From NCBI GenBank assembly GCA_021324045.1, contig JAJPJV010000003.1, positions 119,103 to 183,102 on the forward strand: DNA of 64,000 nt, written 5' to 3'. The notes under the pieces were generated by a model. The model made no database searches, had not been told where the DNA came from, and saw only the letters and a program-made list of their open reading frames with translations. This stretch comes from Actinomycetota bacterium. GTDB taxonomy: Bacteria; Actinomycetota; Acidimicrobiia; Acidimicrobiales; RAAP-2. A program made the position numbers and the translations under genes. Positions 1 through 8,889 of this stretch are shown in pieces (positions within the stretch are counted from its first letter, which is position 1; every line of letters begins with the position of its first letter).

Positions 1-1
1 C

Positions 2-907
2 ACCGTCACCTTCTCGGCCTCCAGCGACGCCTTCGTCCTCCTCAGCAGCGATCTCCAGCCCGGGACGGTGCGAATCTCCTTGCGCGGCCAGCCAGACCCA
101 CACGGGCCACCATGGGGACGCCTTGCGGCAGCGATCGTGGCGCTCGTCGGCCCACACAGCGGCGGGGTAGGAAGGATCGCCACCACCGTGCCGGTCGGCG
201 CAGGGCTCGCATCGAGCGCCGCCTTCTGCGTCGCCCTCTCGCTCGCACTCGGGGCACGCCTCCCGTCGCACGAGCTGGCAAGGCTCTGCCAGCAAGCCGA
301 GGCCACGATCGGCGCCGACGTGGGGCTCATGGACCCGCTGGTGGCGCTCGAGGGCGGCCTCTTATTGATCGACTTCTCCACCATGCGCACCGAGCGCATC
401 GTCATCCCGCCGACGGCCGAGGTCGTCGTCGTCCACTCCGGTCAGTACCGCCGGCTCGCCGACACCCCGTACCGGCAGCGCCGCCTCGAGTGCCAGGCGG
501 CAGCGGCAGCCCTGGGCTCCCCCCTGGGTCTGGCATCCCTCGATGCGATCTCGACGATCGCCGACCCGGTCCTTCGGCGCCGGGCGCGCCACGTGGTCAC
601 CGAGTGCGACCGGGTGCGGGCGATGGCAACCGCGCTCGGCAACAACGACCTGAGGGCGGCCGGCAGCGTGATGATCGAGAGCCATCGGAGTCTGGCGGAG
701 GACTTCGAGGCCTCGACCGAGCGCGTCGATGCCCTCGTCGCACGCCTGCTCGGAACCGAAGGCGTTTTCGGGGCACGGATGACCGGTGGTGGTTTCGGCG
801 GATGCGTGGTCGCGATCTGCGAACGAGGCGCCCTCGACGACGTGCGCTGGTCCGAGGAGCGCTGGCCTGTGCAGCCAGGGGCCGGCGCGTCGGTCAGCTC
901 GAGCTGA
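2..907 (+). CDS. galK: galactokinase, 5' end cut off by the window edge
   Basis: A GHMP-family sugar kinase that would phosphorylate galactose to galactose-1-phosphate (Leloir pathway, cytoplasm). The frame is open from base 2, so the true start and the N-terminal substrate-recognition motif lie outside the window; about 301 codons are visible. The ATP-binding GHMP motif 2 reads PVGAGLASSAAF and the C-terminal motif 3 reads MTGGGFGGCVVAI, both typical of GalK. The visible size fits a full-length family member of about 350-390 residues minus its N-terminus. Its 3' end overlaps the convergent trpD by 14 bp. Another GHMP sugar kinase is possible, but the motif 2/motif 3 pair and spacing favour galactokinase. 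Confidence 0.85.
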   Translation, partial: TVTFSASSDAFVLLSSDLQPGTVRISLRGQPDPHGPPWGRLAAAIVALVGPHSGGVGRIATTVPVGAGLASSAAFCVALSLALGARLPSHELARLCQQAEATIGADVGLMDPLVALEGGLLLIDFSTMRTERIVIPPTAEVVVVHSGQYRRLADTPYRQRRLECQAAAAALGSPLGLASLDAISTIADPVLRRRARHVVTECDRVRAMATALGNNDLRAAGSVMIESHRSLAEDFEASTERVDALVARLLGTEGVFGARMTGGGFGGCVVAICERGALDDVRWSEERWPVQPGAGASVSSS

Positions 908-1955
908 GGGCCTCTTCCTTGGAGACACGGACGAGGCCCTCGAGCACAGCGTACGCACGACCCTCGTCGAGCGAGGCCTCGGCCCGGCCGATGCCCGACA
1001 CCAGGTCCTCAGCGATGCCTACCACGACCAACGCGGCGGCGGCGTTCAACACGCCGATGTCGCGGCAGGCACCCCGTTCACCATCGAGCACCCCGCGGAT
1101 GACCCTGGCGTTGAACGAGGCGTCGCCGCCTCGGAGCTCGGTCATCTCCGACACAGGGAGGCCGACTTCCGCGGGATCGACCCGCCAGCGACGGAGATCG
1201 AAGCCGCCACTTCCGTCGCCGATCACCTCGACGACCGTCGAGGGGGAGGTCACGCTCAACTCGTCGAGGCCGTCATCGGCGTAGACCACCATGGCCCGAC
1301 GGGAACCGTTGGCCCCCAGCACCCGGGCCATGGTCTCCGCACGCGAAGGGTCGGAGACCCCCACCAGCTGGTAACGGACACGCGCAGGGTTCGAGAGCGG
1401 TCCGAGGAAATTGAAGATCGTCGGGACACCGAGCTCCCGTCGGAGCGGACCGACGGTTCGCATGGCAGGGTGGAAGCGGGGAGCGAAGCAGAAGCCCATC
1501 CCCACCTCGCGGACGCAGCGTTCCACGCCCCGCGGTCCGAGCTCGACGGCGACGCCGAGGGCTTCGAGGACGTCGGCGGTGCCCACTGACGACGACGCCG
1601 CCCGATTGCCGTGCTTGCACACACAGGCGCCGGCTCCGGCGGCGATGAATGCCGCGAGGGTCGTGACGTTGATGCTCCCCAGGCGATCTCCCCCCGTCCC
1701 CACGAGATCGATGGCCTCCTGCGGCGCGGTCACCGCTTCAGCATGAGCGAGCATGCCGCGGACCAGCCCCACGGTTTCCTCGGCAGTCTCGCCCTTGGCA
1801 GCCAGCGCGACCAGGAATGCGCCGACCTGGGCCGGCGTCGCTCGTGCCTCGAGGATCTCATCGAGGACGCGTTCGGCCTCTGCCGCGCTGAGCGACTCCC
1901 GCTGGAGCAGCCGGTTGAGGACGCCGGGCCAGGAACCGAGGTCGGAGATGCTCAA
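894..1955 (-). CDS. trpD: anthranilate phosphoribosyltransferase
   Basis: Transfers phosphoribosyl from PRPP to anthranilate, the second step of tryptophan synthesis. The PRPP-binding GTGGD motif is at about residues 86-90 and the KHGNRA anthranilate-site motif at about 114-119. I place the start at a TTG (1955) whose last bases form the stop of the upstream whiB gene (TTGA overlap). This gives 353 residues, close to the usual 340-350; longer in-frame starts would run through most of whiB and add about 40 residues of low-complexity arginine-rich sequence. No other trp genes are adjacent. Translational coupling to whiB is inferred from the 4-bp overlap. Confidence 0.93.
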   Translation of the reverse strand: MSISDLGSWPGVLNRLLQRESLSAAEAERVLDEILEARATPAQVGAFLVALAAKGETAEETVGLVRGMLAHAEAVTAPQEAIDLVGTGGDRLGSINVTTLAAFIAAGAGACVCKHGNRAASSSVGTADVLEALGVAVELGPRGVERCVREVGMGFCFAPRFHPAMRTVGPLRRELGVPTIFNFLGPLSNPARVRYQLVGVSDPSRAETMARVLGANGSRRAMVVYADDGLDELSVTSPSTVVEVIGDGSGGFDLRRWRVDPAEVGLPVSEMTELRGGDASFNARVIRGVLDGERGACRDIGVLNAAAALVVVGIAEDLVSGIGRAEASLDEGRAYAVLEGLVRVSKEEALSSS

Positions 1956-2191
1956 GCGGACTTGCGACGCTGGCGAATGATCCGTCGACGTTCCCGCTCC
2001 GTCATTCCGCCCCAGATTCCTTCGCGCTCGCGATACGCCAGCGCGTGCTCGAGGCACGCCTCGCGAACTGGGCATACGCCACAGATCTCCTTCGCTGCGG
2101 CAGTGTCGGCCTCGTCATCGGTCGCCGGATAGAAGATCTCGGCGTCGAGGCCACGGCAGGCGGCACGCTTGCGCCACGTCTGGGCACTCAT
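1952..2191 (-). CDS. WhiB-family iron-sulfur transcription factor
   Basis: A 79-residue WhiB-like (Wbl) protein, an actinobacteria-specific regulator that carries a [4Fe-4S] cluster and usually works with the primary sigma factor. The four cluster cysteines are C12, C37, C40 and C46 (C-x2-C-x5-C spacing for the last three), followed by the GIWGG turn at 58-62 and a basic C-terminal tail (RRRIIRQRRK) for DNA contact. It is upstream of trpD with a TTGA overlap and has a good sigma70-type promoter in front. The subtype (WhiB1-7) cannot be assigned by eye, though the short length excludes the long-tailed classes. Confidence 0.93.
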   Translation of the reverse strand: MSAQTWRKRAACRGLDAEIFYPATDDEADTAAAKEICGVCPVREACLEHALAYREREGIWGGMTERERRRIIRQRRKSA

Positions 2192-2225
2192 GGAAACAGC
2201 ACTTCCTTACAAGACGGGAGCGGCG

Positions 2226-2255
2226 ATTATGCCCTACGCCCGGCGTAATTGTAAA
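2226..2255 (-). promoter_or_regulatory. sigma70-type promoter of the whiB-trpD operon
   Basis: Read on the minus strand, a TTTACA -35 hexamer and a CATAAT -10 hexamer are separated by 18 bp, about 35 bp upstream of the whiB ATG. The stretch is markedly AT-richer than its surroundings. An AAGGAAG ribosome-binding site lies just before the ATG. This rests on hexamer matching alone. Confidence 0.55.
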
Positions 2256-2265
2256 GAAGCCCTGT

Positions 2266-2889
2266 TCAGAGCAGGTCGTCGAGCTGAACGCGACTCGACT
2301 CGCCCCTGAGCTCGTCGACGAGGACGCCTCTGGTCACCGCAGGCAGCACGCTTCGAGCCTCGTAGGCCGGATGCACGCAGGCCAGTGCAGCACCCTCCGC
2401 TGCAAGGGCAGCGACCTGGGATTCCGAGAAGGAGAACCGCAGGTAGTGGACCGCAGGAGTCACCGAGTCCCGGGTCAGCATCGCCGCATGGCTCGCCTCA
2501 GGCTCGCTGCGCACCGGTTGGGCACCGACGAGATCGAACTGCACCGAGCGCTCGATCCCGGTGAGCCTGGGCAACCAGCTCCTGAGCTCGGCCTCAGAGG
2601 TCAGCTCGATGAACAAGGTCGCCGACAGCTCGCCGGGAGCCGGCAGTAGGCGGTTGTAGACCTCGAGCTCGGCCTGGATCCCCGCATCGGTGTGGATGTG
2701 CTCGACACGGGCCATCTCCTGCACCTGGAACCGGACGGTGTCGAAGGATTCGAACACCACGGTCATGATGGGACCGAGGGGGATCCTCCGGGGCTTCTTG
2801 TGCTCGATGATGCAACGGCGGTACTGGTCGCGGACCCGCTCGTACGCCCTGACGTCAAGGATGTCCTCGAGGGTCAGCGCCGGCGTCAA
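2266..2889 (-). CDS. DUF3501 family protein
   Basis: A 207-residue protein of unknown biochemical function with the features I associate with DUF3501: an N-terminal LTLEDIL...Y, then [14 protein letters not shown], then an EHIHTD segment. Members of this family often sit beside rubrerythrin genes, as here. I choose TTG at 2889 because its last two bases plus the next A form the rubrerythrin stop (TTGA overlap), the same arrangement as whiB-trpD; the longer in-frame start would overlap rubrerythrin by 76 bp. It is the last gene of the fur-rubrerythrin operon, so a role in peroxide or iron handling is inferred from context only. Confidence 0.8.
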   Translation of the reverse strand: MTPALTLEDILDVRAYERVRDQYRRCIIEHKKPRRIPLGPIMTVVFESFDTVRFQVQEMARVEHIHTDAGIQAELEVYNRLLPAPGELSATLFIELTSEAELRSWLPRLTGIERSVQFDLVGAQPVRSEPEASHAAMLTRDSVTPAVHYLRFSFSESQVAALAAEGAALACVHPAYEARSVLPAVTRGVLVDELRGESSRVQLDDLL

Positions 2890-3305
2890 GAGACCGATTC
2901 GAGCCCCGCGCTGAACCTGCCGGCATGGGACTTCTCGGCCCTGGCAAGGGTCTCGAGCCACTCGGCGATCTCTTCGAAGCCCTCTTCGCGAGCGGTCTTG
3001 GCGAACCCAGGGTACATCTCGGTGTACTCATAGGTCTCCCCTTCGATCGCCGACTTCAAGTTGTCGGCTGTCGACCCGACCCGGGCACCGGTGACGGGAT
3101 CGCCGACCTCTCGGAGGAAGTCGAAATGGCCGAACGCGTGACCGGTCTCCCCTTCGGCGACCGAACGGAACAGCGCAGCGACGTCAGGGTAACCCTCCAC
3201 GTCCGCCTTCTGCGCGAAGTAGAGGTAACGACGGTTGGCTTGGCTCTCACCCGCAAACGCCGTCTTCAGGTTCTCCTCGGTCTTGCTTCCCTTCAGGGTG
3301 GGCAT
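2886..3305 (-). CDS. rubrerythrin
   Basis: A ferritin-like di-iron protein that reduces hydrogen peroxide in the cytoplasm. The four-helix diiron ligands are visible: E20 (AGES), E53/H56 (EGETGH), a second EGET motif near 90-93 and the ARAEKSH motif near the C-terminus. There is no C-terminal rubredoxin CxxC domain, so this is the short 139-residue form and needs an external electron donor. The ATG at 3305 is preferred because it shares one base with the fur stop (TGATG). It lies between a Fur/PerR regulator and DUF3501, consistent with peroxide-induced expression. Confidence 0.93.
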   Translation of the reverse strand: MPTLKGSKTEENLKTAFAGESQANRRYLYFAQKADVEGYPDVAALFRSVAEGETGHAFGHFDFLREVGDPVTGARVGSTADNLKSAIEGETYEYTEMYPGFAKTAREEGFEEIAEWLETLARAEKSHAGRFSAGLESVS

Positions 3306-3736
3306 CACAGCTCCTTTCGTTTCCGGCATTCCTTGCACAAGCCACGGAACACGACCTCACCGCTCCGTACCTTGTAGCCCTGGGCGGCGCGGGTGGGGAC
3401 GTGCAGATCGCCGAACTCGAGGTGAAGGTCGCGCACCTTCCCGCACGCCGTGCAGACGAGATGGTGATGGACCTCTTCGACGTTCGGATCGAACCGAACC
3501 CGACCCGTCCCCAGGTCGAGCGGCGCGACCTCACCGAGCTCGGCAAGCTCGTTGAGCGTCTGGTAGACCGTCTTGAGCGAGATCGTGCCGATCTGGCGCC
3601 GAGCAGCTTCGTAGACGTCCTCTGCGGAAGGGTGTGTCTCGTTTCCCTGGAGCACCCGGAAGACGCACTGGCGCTGCGCGGTGACCTTGTGGCCGCTCGC
3701 CCTGAACAGATCGGTCAATTCCTCGGGAGTTTTCAT
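3305..3736 (-). CDS. Fur-family regulator, PerR-like
   Basis: A 143-residue Fur-superfamily metal- or peroxide-sensing repressor. A winged helix-turn-helix occupies about residues 8-70 (VTAQRQCVFRVLQ, then ISLKTVYQTL). The metal site VHHHLVC begins at 89, and two CxxC zinc pairs are at C95/C98 and C134/C137. It heads an operon with rubrerythrin and DUF3501, which suggests peroxide response (PerR class) rather than iron uptake or zinc control. A palindrome (ACAA-N3-TTGT) lies in the 66-bp gap to the divergent glpD, so autoregulation is likely. The exact metal specificity is not determinable from sequence. Confidence 0.9.
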   Translation of the reverse strand: MKTPEELTDLFRASGHKVTAQRQCVFRVLQGNETHPSAEDVYEAARRQIGTISLKTVYQTLNELAELGEVAPLDLGTGRVRFDPNVEEVHHHLVCTACGKVRDLHLEFGDLHVPTRAAQGYKVRSGEVVFRGLCKECRKRKEL

Positions 3737-3748
3737 CCCACGAGAACG

Positions 3749-3766
3749 TTATCACAACGATTGTAA
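3749..3766. promoter_or_regulatory. PerR-box-like operator between fur and glpD
   Basis: The AT-rich 18-mer contains the perfect inverted repeat ACAA-CGA-TTGT at 3754-3764, flanked by TTAT and AA, resembling a degenerate Per/Fur box. It is in the only AT-rich part of the 66-bp divergent spacer and covers the likely fur promoter on the minus strand. Binding by the adjacent Fur-family protein is inferred. Confidence 0.45.
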
Positions 3767-3802
3767 GTTGAAAACGCGTGTGGAAAAGGACACCCTGAGC
3801 CG

Positions 3803-5506
3803 GTGAACTCCCGCACGGTCCTCAACCGCTTGGCGGACGAGCGCTTCGACCTCCTGGTCATCGGTGGCGGGATCACCGGGGCAGGCGTGGCGCTCGACGG
3901 CGCGAGCCGAGGGTTGCGAACGGCCCTCGTCGAGAAGGCGGACTTCGCCTCGGGAACCTCGTCGCGGTCGTCGAAGCTGGTCCATGGCGGACTCCGCTAC
4001 CTCCGTCAAGGGGATCTGGGGCTCGTGCTCGAGAGCTTGCAAGAGCGCCAGCGGCTCTTGGAGAACGCTCCACACCTGGTCACGCCGCTCCCCTTCCTCA
4101 TTCCGCTGTTCGGCTCACGCTGGCCCTACGTGGCGGCGCTGTGGACCTACGACCTGAGCGGCAGCCGCCACCTCGGACGCCACCGCGCGATCTCGCGAGC
4201 CGAGGTCCTCAGCTGGTTCCCTGCACTCGAATCCACGCGACTGACCGGCGGCTACCTGTACCCGGACGCGTGGGCAGATGACAGCCGGCTCACCCTGGCG
4301 GTCGTTCGGACGGCCGTCGCCGACTTCGACGTCGTCGCGGCCAACTACCTCGGGGCCGACGCGTACCTCTACGACCACGCCGGACGCGTCTTCGGTGCCA
4401 AGGTCCGACCTGCGGAGCACCGCGACGGCGCCGACACCTTCGACATCCGGGCACGGGTCGTCGTCAACGCGACCGGCGTCTGGGCTGACGAGGCCAGGAC
4501 GCTCGACGACGGGACCCGCCCGCCTCGCCTTCGCCCCGCCAAGGGCGTCCACGTCACCGTTCGGGCACAGCGCTTCCCTGCAGAAGTCGCTGCAGTCCTG
4601 CCCGTTCGCCAGGACCGGCGCAGCGTGTTCGTCATCCCCTGGCCCGAGTCGGACCGCGTCTACATCGGCACGACCGACACTGACTACGAAGGCTCCCTCG
4701 ACCAGCCGCTCCCGGACCCCGACGACGTCGAGTACCTGCTCTCCGCCGTGAACGCAGTGAGCGCGACCCGTCTGCACAGGGAGGACATCACCGGCATCTG
4801 GGCAGGCCTACGGCCACTCCTCGCGGGGTCACCGGGGAAGCGGGCACGAGCCCGGACGGCCGACCTGTCGCGCCGGCACCGGGTCGAGGTCTCCGACAAC
4901 GGTGTCGTCACCGTCACCGGAGGAAAGCTCACGACCTACCGCCGAATGGCCGAGGACACCGTCGACGCGGTCATGGACCTGCTCGACTGCCGCCCCCGCC
5001 CGCCGTGTCGGACCACCCACTTGCGGCTCATGGGCGCGGACCCACGACCCTGGGTCCGCGCCGACGAAGAGGCCACGCCGGAACCGAGCTCGGCGATCAC
5101 CGCCCAGGCGGATGTCCTGGCGCACCTGCGTCGACGCTACGGCGAAGAGGCCTCCGCGGTGCTCGCGGTCGCCCGGGAGAGAGCCGACCTGCTCGCTCCA
5201 CTGGTGGACGGGCTCGGCTACCTGCGCGCTGAGGCCGTCTACGCTGCCCGCCACGAGATGGCACGAACGGTCGGCGACATCCTCTACCGGCGCACCCAGG
5301 CCGCTTGGCAGGACCTCCGCAGCAGCGCGTTGGCCGCCCAACGCACCGCGGAGCTGATAGCACCGGAACTGGGCTGGTCACCGAGGCAGGCCGCCGCCGA
5401 GGCGTCACGCTTCGTCGAGGATTGCACGGCCTTACTCACCGCAGCGGGCCTGCCGGGCGCAGAGGCGACGGGCCCGCAACAGCGCCTTGAGGCACCGGGA
5501 AGATGA
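3803..5506 (+). CDS. glpD: FAD-dependent glycerol-3-phosphate dehydrogenase
   Basis: Oxidises sn-glycerol-3-phosphate to dihydroxyacetone phosphate at the membrane, passing electrons to quinone. The N-terminal FAD-binding Rossmann motif VIGGGITGAGVA is at about residues 18-29, followed by SSRSSKLVHGGLRYL, diagnostic of the GlpD family, and a C-terminal GlpD-specific helical domain. Length (567 residues) is normal. Start is a GTG; no upstream alternative fits before the fur-side regulatory region. It overlaps glpK by ATGA (5503-5506), so dehydrogenase and kinase are co-translated. No glycerol facilitator gene is present nearby. Confidence 0.95.
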   Translation: MNSRTVLNRLADERFDLLVIGGGITGAGVALDGASRGLRTALVEKADFASGTSSRSSKLVHGGLRYLRQGDLGLVLESLQERQRLLENAPHLVTPLPFLIPLFGSRWPYVAALWTYDLSGSRHLGRHRAISRAEVLSWFPALESTRLTGGYLYPDAWADDSRLTLAVVRTAVADFDVVAANYLGADAYLYDHAGRVFGAKVRPAEHRDGADTFDIRARVVVNATGVWADEARTLDDGTRPPRLRPAKGVHVTVRAQRFPAEVAAVLPVRQDRRSVFVIPWPESDRVYIGTTDTDYEGSLDQPLPDPDDVEYLLSAVNAVSATRLHREDITGIWAGLRPLLAGSPGKRARARTADLSRRHRVEVSDNGVVTVTGGKLTTYRRMAEDTVDAVMDLLDCRPRPPCRTTHLRLMGADPRPWVRADEEATPEPSSAITAQADVLAHLRRRYGEEASAVLAVARERADLLAPLVDGLGYLRAEAVYAARHEMARTVGDILYRRTQAAWQDLRSSALAAQRTAELIAPELGWSPRQAAAEASRFVEDCTALLTAAGLPGAEATGPQQRLEAPGR

Positions 5507-6969
5507 GCCCCACGACCTTGCTCGTGGTCGACGTCGGCTCTTCGAGCGTGCGCAGCGCCGGGGTCGCCCCTGACGCCACCGTGCGCACGATGCACCAGGT
5601 TGGCGTGCCCCCGAGAACCCCGGCGCCGGGGTTGGTCGAGGTCGACGCCCGGCGGATCGCCGAGGCGGTGCTCGAGACCGCCAACGCCGTGGTGGCCGAC
5701 GTCGGCGCGGTCGCAGCGGTCGGCATCACCAACCAACGGGCGACCACGGTGGTGTGGGACCGGGGAACGGGCGAGCCGGTCGGTCCCGCCCTCAGCTGGC
5801 AGGACCTCCGGACCGCGGGGACCTGTCTGGCCATGCAAGCCGACGGCTTCCGTTTCCCCCCCAACGCGTCGGCAACGAAGCTCGCCGCGATCTTGAACGA
5901 GGTCGATCCGAGGCGCGACCGCGACCTGTGCTTCGGAACGATCGATGCCTGGGTGGCATGGACCCTCTCGGGAGGAACCGTGCACGCGACCGACACCACC
6001 AATGCCGCCGTCACCTGGATGGTGCGGACCGACGCCTTCGCCTGGGACCGCTCCGTCCTCGACGCGCTCGGCATCCCCGACCGCATGCTGCCCCGGATCG
6101 TCGATTCGGTTGGGTTCGTGGGCGAAGCGCAGGCGTTGGCGGGCAGCCCGCCCATCTGCGGCATCGCCGGCGACCAGCAGGCGTCGCTCGTCGGGCAGGG
6201 GTGCACCACCCCGGGATCCGCCAAGGCGACGTTCGGGACCGGGGGGATGCTCGACCTGTGCACGGGGCGTCAAGCACCAGCCGCGATCGATCGCAACCCC
6301 GCCGGCACCTTCCCGATCGTGGCGTGGAGCCGGAACGCAACGGCGACCTGGGGGGTCGAGGCGATCATGCTCACTGCCGGTGCCTGTGTTGACTGGCTTC
6401 GAGACGACCTCGGCCTGCTCTCTAGTGCCGAGCAATCATCCGCGCTCGCCGCAGCGTGCGAGCGAACCGACGACGTGTGGTTCGTGCCGGCGTTGCTCGG
6501 GTTGGGCACCCCGGTGTGGGACCTCGGCGCTCGTGGCACGCTGATCGGCGTCACCCGCGGCACGGACCGCCATCAGCTGGTGCGCGCCGTGCTCGAGGGC
6601 ATCGCGCACCGAGGTGCCGACCTCTTGGAAGCCGCAGAGAACGACAGCGGCCTGCACGTCGAGCGTCTTCGGGTCGACGGCGGCATGTCCGCCAACGAGG
6701 TCTTCGTGCAAGCGCTCGCCGACGCAATCGGCCGACCGATCGACGTCTCGCGCACCCGCGAGGCGACGACACTGGGGGCGGGGTTCCTGGCCGGCCTCGC
6801 CCTGGGCCTCTGGCGCGACGAACTCGACGTCGCGGCCAGCTATCGCCCGGGGCGCTCCGTTGAACCCGCGATCACCGATGTCGATCGTTGCGCTCGCCGG
6901 GCTCGGTGGCTCGAGGCGCGAAGCCGTGCAGAGCGCACCATCCCCGAGCTGTCAGCCCTCAGCTTCTGA
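5503..6969 (+). CDS. glpK: glycerol kinase, FGGY family
   Basis: Phosphorylates glycerol with ATP to feed the overlapping glpD product. The FGGY fold is clear: N-terminal phosphate-1 loop VVDVGSSSVRS, the ITNQRATTVVWD segment typical of glycerol kinases, GIAGDQQASLVG, the GTGGML loop, and the C-terminal LRVDGGMSANEVF adenosine motif. At 488 residues it is slightly shorter than many glycerol kinases (about 500). Its stop overlaps the convergent flavoprotein gene by 11 bp. Another FGGY sugar kinase is conceivable, but the glpD overlap makes glycerol the best-supported substrate. Confidence 0.92.
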   Translation: MSPTTLLVVDVGSSSVRSAGVAPDATVRTMHQVGVPPRTPAPGLVEVDARRIAEAVLETANAVVADVGAVAAVGITNQRATTVVWDRGTGEPVGPALSWQDLRTAGTCLAMQADGFRFPPNASATKLAAILNEVDPRRDRDLCFGTIDAWVAWTLSGGTVHATDTTNAAVTWMVRTDAFAWDRSVLDALGIPDRMLPRIVDSVGFVGEAQALAGSPPICGIAGDQQASLVGQGCTTPGSAKATFGTGGMLDLCTGRQAPAAIDRNPAGTFPIVAWSRNATATWGVEAIMLTAGACVDWLRDDLGLLSSAEQSSALAAACERTDDVWFVPALLGLGTPVWDLGARGTLIGVTRGTDRHQLVRAVLEGIAHRGADLLEAAENDSGLHVERLRVDGGMSANEVFVQALADAIGRPIDVSRTREATTLGAGFLAGLALGLWRDELDVAASYRPGRSVEPAITDVDRCARRARWLEARSRAERTIPELSALSF

Positions 6970-8179
6970 GGGCCAGCGCTTCGTCCCAGCTCGCGTGCGC
7001 TGCGAGGAGCGGTCGATAGGACATGAGCACAGCAGGCCGGCCGACGCCGAGGGCGCCGGTCAGTCGGCCGTTGCGTCCGTAGAGAACGACGAAGCGCCGA
7101 CTCTCGAACGAGCCGTCGACGATCTCGACTTCGTCGTCGGGACGAGGGTGCCCGATCATCTGGATCTTCACCCCGTACTGGTCCGACCAGAAGTAGGGCA
7201 CCGGTTCGAAGGGCTCCGCAGCTTTTCTCCCGGCGAGCAGGCCGCGTGCTGCGAACAACCCCATGTCGGCGGCGACCTGCCAGTGCTCGATCCGCACCAG
7301 CTCGTCCTCGAGCGGCCACCGGGCGACATCGCCCGCAGCGACGACGCCATCTGCAGCGAACAACGAGGCGTCACAGACCACGCCGTTGTCGATGCGCAGA
7401 CCGGAACCGTCAAGCCAGTCGACCGTCGGCACAACACCGATCCCGACGACGACGACGTCTGCTCGGACCGAGGTGCCGTCGGAAAGCAGCACCGTCTTGG
7501 TCGGCGCGTCGAACCCCGTGACGGCGACGGCCGTGCGCAGCTCCACGCCTCCCTCGCGGTGCAACGCGGCACAGGCGGCACCGACACGAGGACCGAGCGC
7601 CAGCTCCAGCGGCGTCTCGAGCGCTTCGAGGACGAGCACGTCGCAGCCCAGATCGCGACAGGTTGACGCCACCTCGGACCCGATGAAGCCGGCCCCGACC
7701 ACGACCACCCGGCATCCCTCGCCCGCCTCGGCGATCTGGCGGCGTAGCTCGAGACAGTCCTCGATCGTTCGGAGCGTGACCAGGTTCTCCAGCTCGTCGG
7801 TCCCCGGGAGCCGCCTCGGGTGGGCACCCGTGGCGAGCACCACGGCGTCGGCTTGGAGCGAGCTTCCGTCGTCGAGTTCGACGCGGCGAGCTTCGACATC
7901 CAGTGCGGTTGCCCGACGGCCGGCACGGAGCTCGATTCCCAGGTCCGCCAACTGGTCGAAGGTGGTCAGCGCAGTCCGCTCGGGCGGCCACTTGCCTGCG
8001 AGCACCTGCTTGGACAGCGGCGGACGATCATAGGGAAGATGGGGTTCGGCGCCGACCATCACGACTCTGCCCTGGAAACCTTCGTTGCGCAACGCCTGGG
8101 CGGCTCGCCAGCCGGCCAGCGATGTTCCGACGATCGTCACCGCCCCGTCGATCGGGAGCGGACCTGCTGGGGCGCTCAT
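6959..8179 (-). CDS. FAD/NAD(P)-dependent ferredoxin-reductase-type oxidoreductase
   Basis: A 406-residue flavoprotein of the rubredoxin/ferredoxin reductase type (rhodocoxin or putidaredoxin reductase-like) that moves electrons from NAD(P)H to a small iron-sulfur protein. The FAD-binding loop TIVGTSLAGWRAA is N-terminal, YDRPPLSKQ is the family's conserved segment, ATGAHPRRLPG precedes the NAD(P)-binding loop VVVGAGFIGSE, and the C-terminal reductase domain begins near WSDQYGVKIQ. I take the internal ATG at 8179, which overlaps the upstream metallohydrolase stop (ATGA). It ends the xseA-xseB-MBL-reductase operon; no partner ferredoxin is adjacent. Confidence 0.88.
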   Translation of the reverse strand: MSAPAGPLPIDGAVTIVGTSLAGWRAAQALRNEGFQGRVVMVGAEPHLPYDRPPLSKQVLAGKWPPERTALTTFDQLADLGIELRAGRRATALDVEARRVELDDGSSLQADAVVLATGAHPRRLPGTDELENLVTLRTIEDCLELRRQIAEAGEGCRVVVVGAGFIGSEVASTCRDLGCDVLVLEALETPLELALGPRVGAACAALHREGGVELRTAVAVTGFDAPTKTVLLSDGTSVRADVVVVGIGVVPTVDWLDGSGLRIDNGVVCDASLFAADGVVAAGDVARWPLEDELVRIEHWQVAADMGLFAARGLLAGRKAAEPFEPVPYFWSDQYGVKIQMIGHPRPDDEVEIVDGSFESRRFVVLYGRNGRLTGALGVGRPAVLMSYRPLLAAHASWDEALALRS

Positions 8180-8889
8180 CGGCCGAACATCGCCAACCAC
8201 TGCTCGAGCGAGCGGGGCGCGAGCGCGTAATTGGTACGCCGGATCTCCCCCATGTCGGCGGAGAACGCTGGTGAGTAGTGATGACCGGGGTAGACGACGA
8301 CCTGGTCAGGGAGGCGGGCCAGGCGCGTGGTGAGCGACTCGTACATCGCCTCGGGATCGCTCCCGGGCAAGTCGGTCCGACCACAGCCCTGAAGGAACAA
8401 CGTGTCGCCCGACACCAGGCGATCGTCAAGGAGGAAGCACTGACTTCCCGGCGTGTGGCCTGGTGTGTGGACGAGCTGGATTGGGATCGCGCCGACCGAC
8501 ACCGAGTCTCCACCGGCATGCTCGACGAGTGACGACGCACCGACGCCCGTCGAGCGGGTGACCCATGGAGCCTCCGCGCTCTGGACGTGCACCGGCACGT
8601 CGACCCGCTCGAGTAGCGCGACGATGCCAGCGATGGTGTGCCCGAAAATGTCGCCACCGATGTGGTCGGCGTGGTAATGGGTCGCCAGGACACCGACACA
8701 GCGCATGCCGTCGGCGCTCAGGATGTCCAGAAGCTCCGAGACATCGTACGCAGGATCGACGATCAGCGCTTCGCCGCTGTCGCGGTCACCGATCAGGTAC
8801 ACGAAATTCACCATCTGCTGGGCGATGAAGTCGCTGCGCGCGAAGTCACGACCGGAAAGAAGCTGGCGGAAGTACAGCCGATCACTCAT
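8176..8889 (-). CDS. metallo-beta-lactamase-fold hydrolase, glyoxalase II/persulfide dioxygenase-like
   Basis: A 237-residue MBL-fold enzyme with the full metal ligand set: THYHADHIGG, a second histidine in LVHTPGHTPGS, the bridging aspartate in SGDTLF and a final histidine in VYPGHHYS. The GRTDLPGSDP segment is typical of the glyoxalase II/ETHE1 persulfide-dioxygenase branch, which acts on glutathione-type thioesters or persulfides. It overlaps xseB by 8 bp upstream and the reductase by 4 bp downstream. Substrate is unknown; mycothiol-linked substrates would suit an actinobacterium, but that is inference. Confidence 0.85.
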   Translation of the reverse strand: MSDRLYFRQLLSGRDFARSDFIAQQMVNFVYLIGDRDSGEALIVDPAYDVSELLDILSADGMRCVGVLATHYHADHIGGDIFGHTIAGIVALLERVDVPVHVQSAEAPWVTRSTGVGASSLVEHAGGDSVSVGAIPIQLVHTPGHTPGSQCFLLDDRLVSGDTLFLQGCGRTDLPGSDPEAMYESLTTRLARLPDQVVVYPGHHYSPAFSADMGEIRRTNYALAPRSLEQWLAMFGR

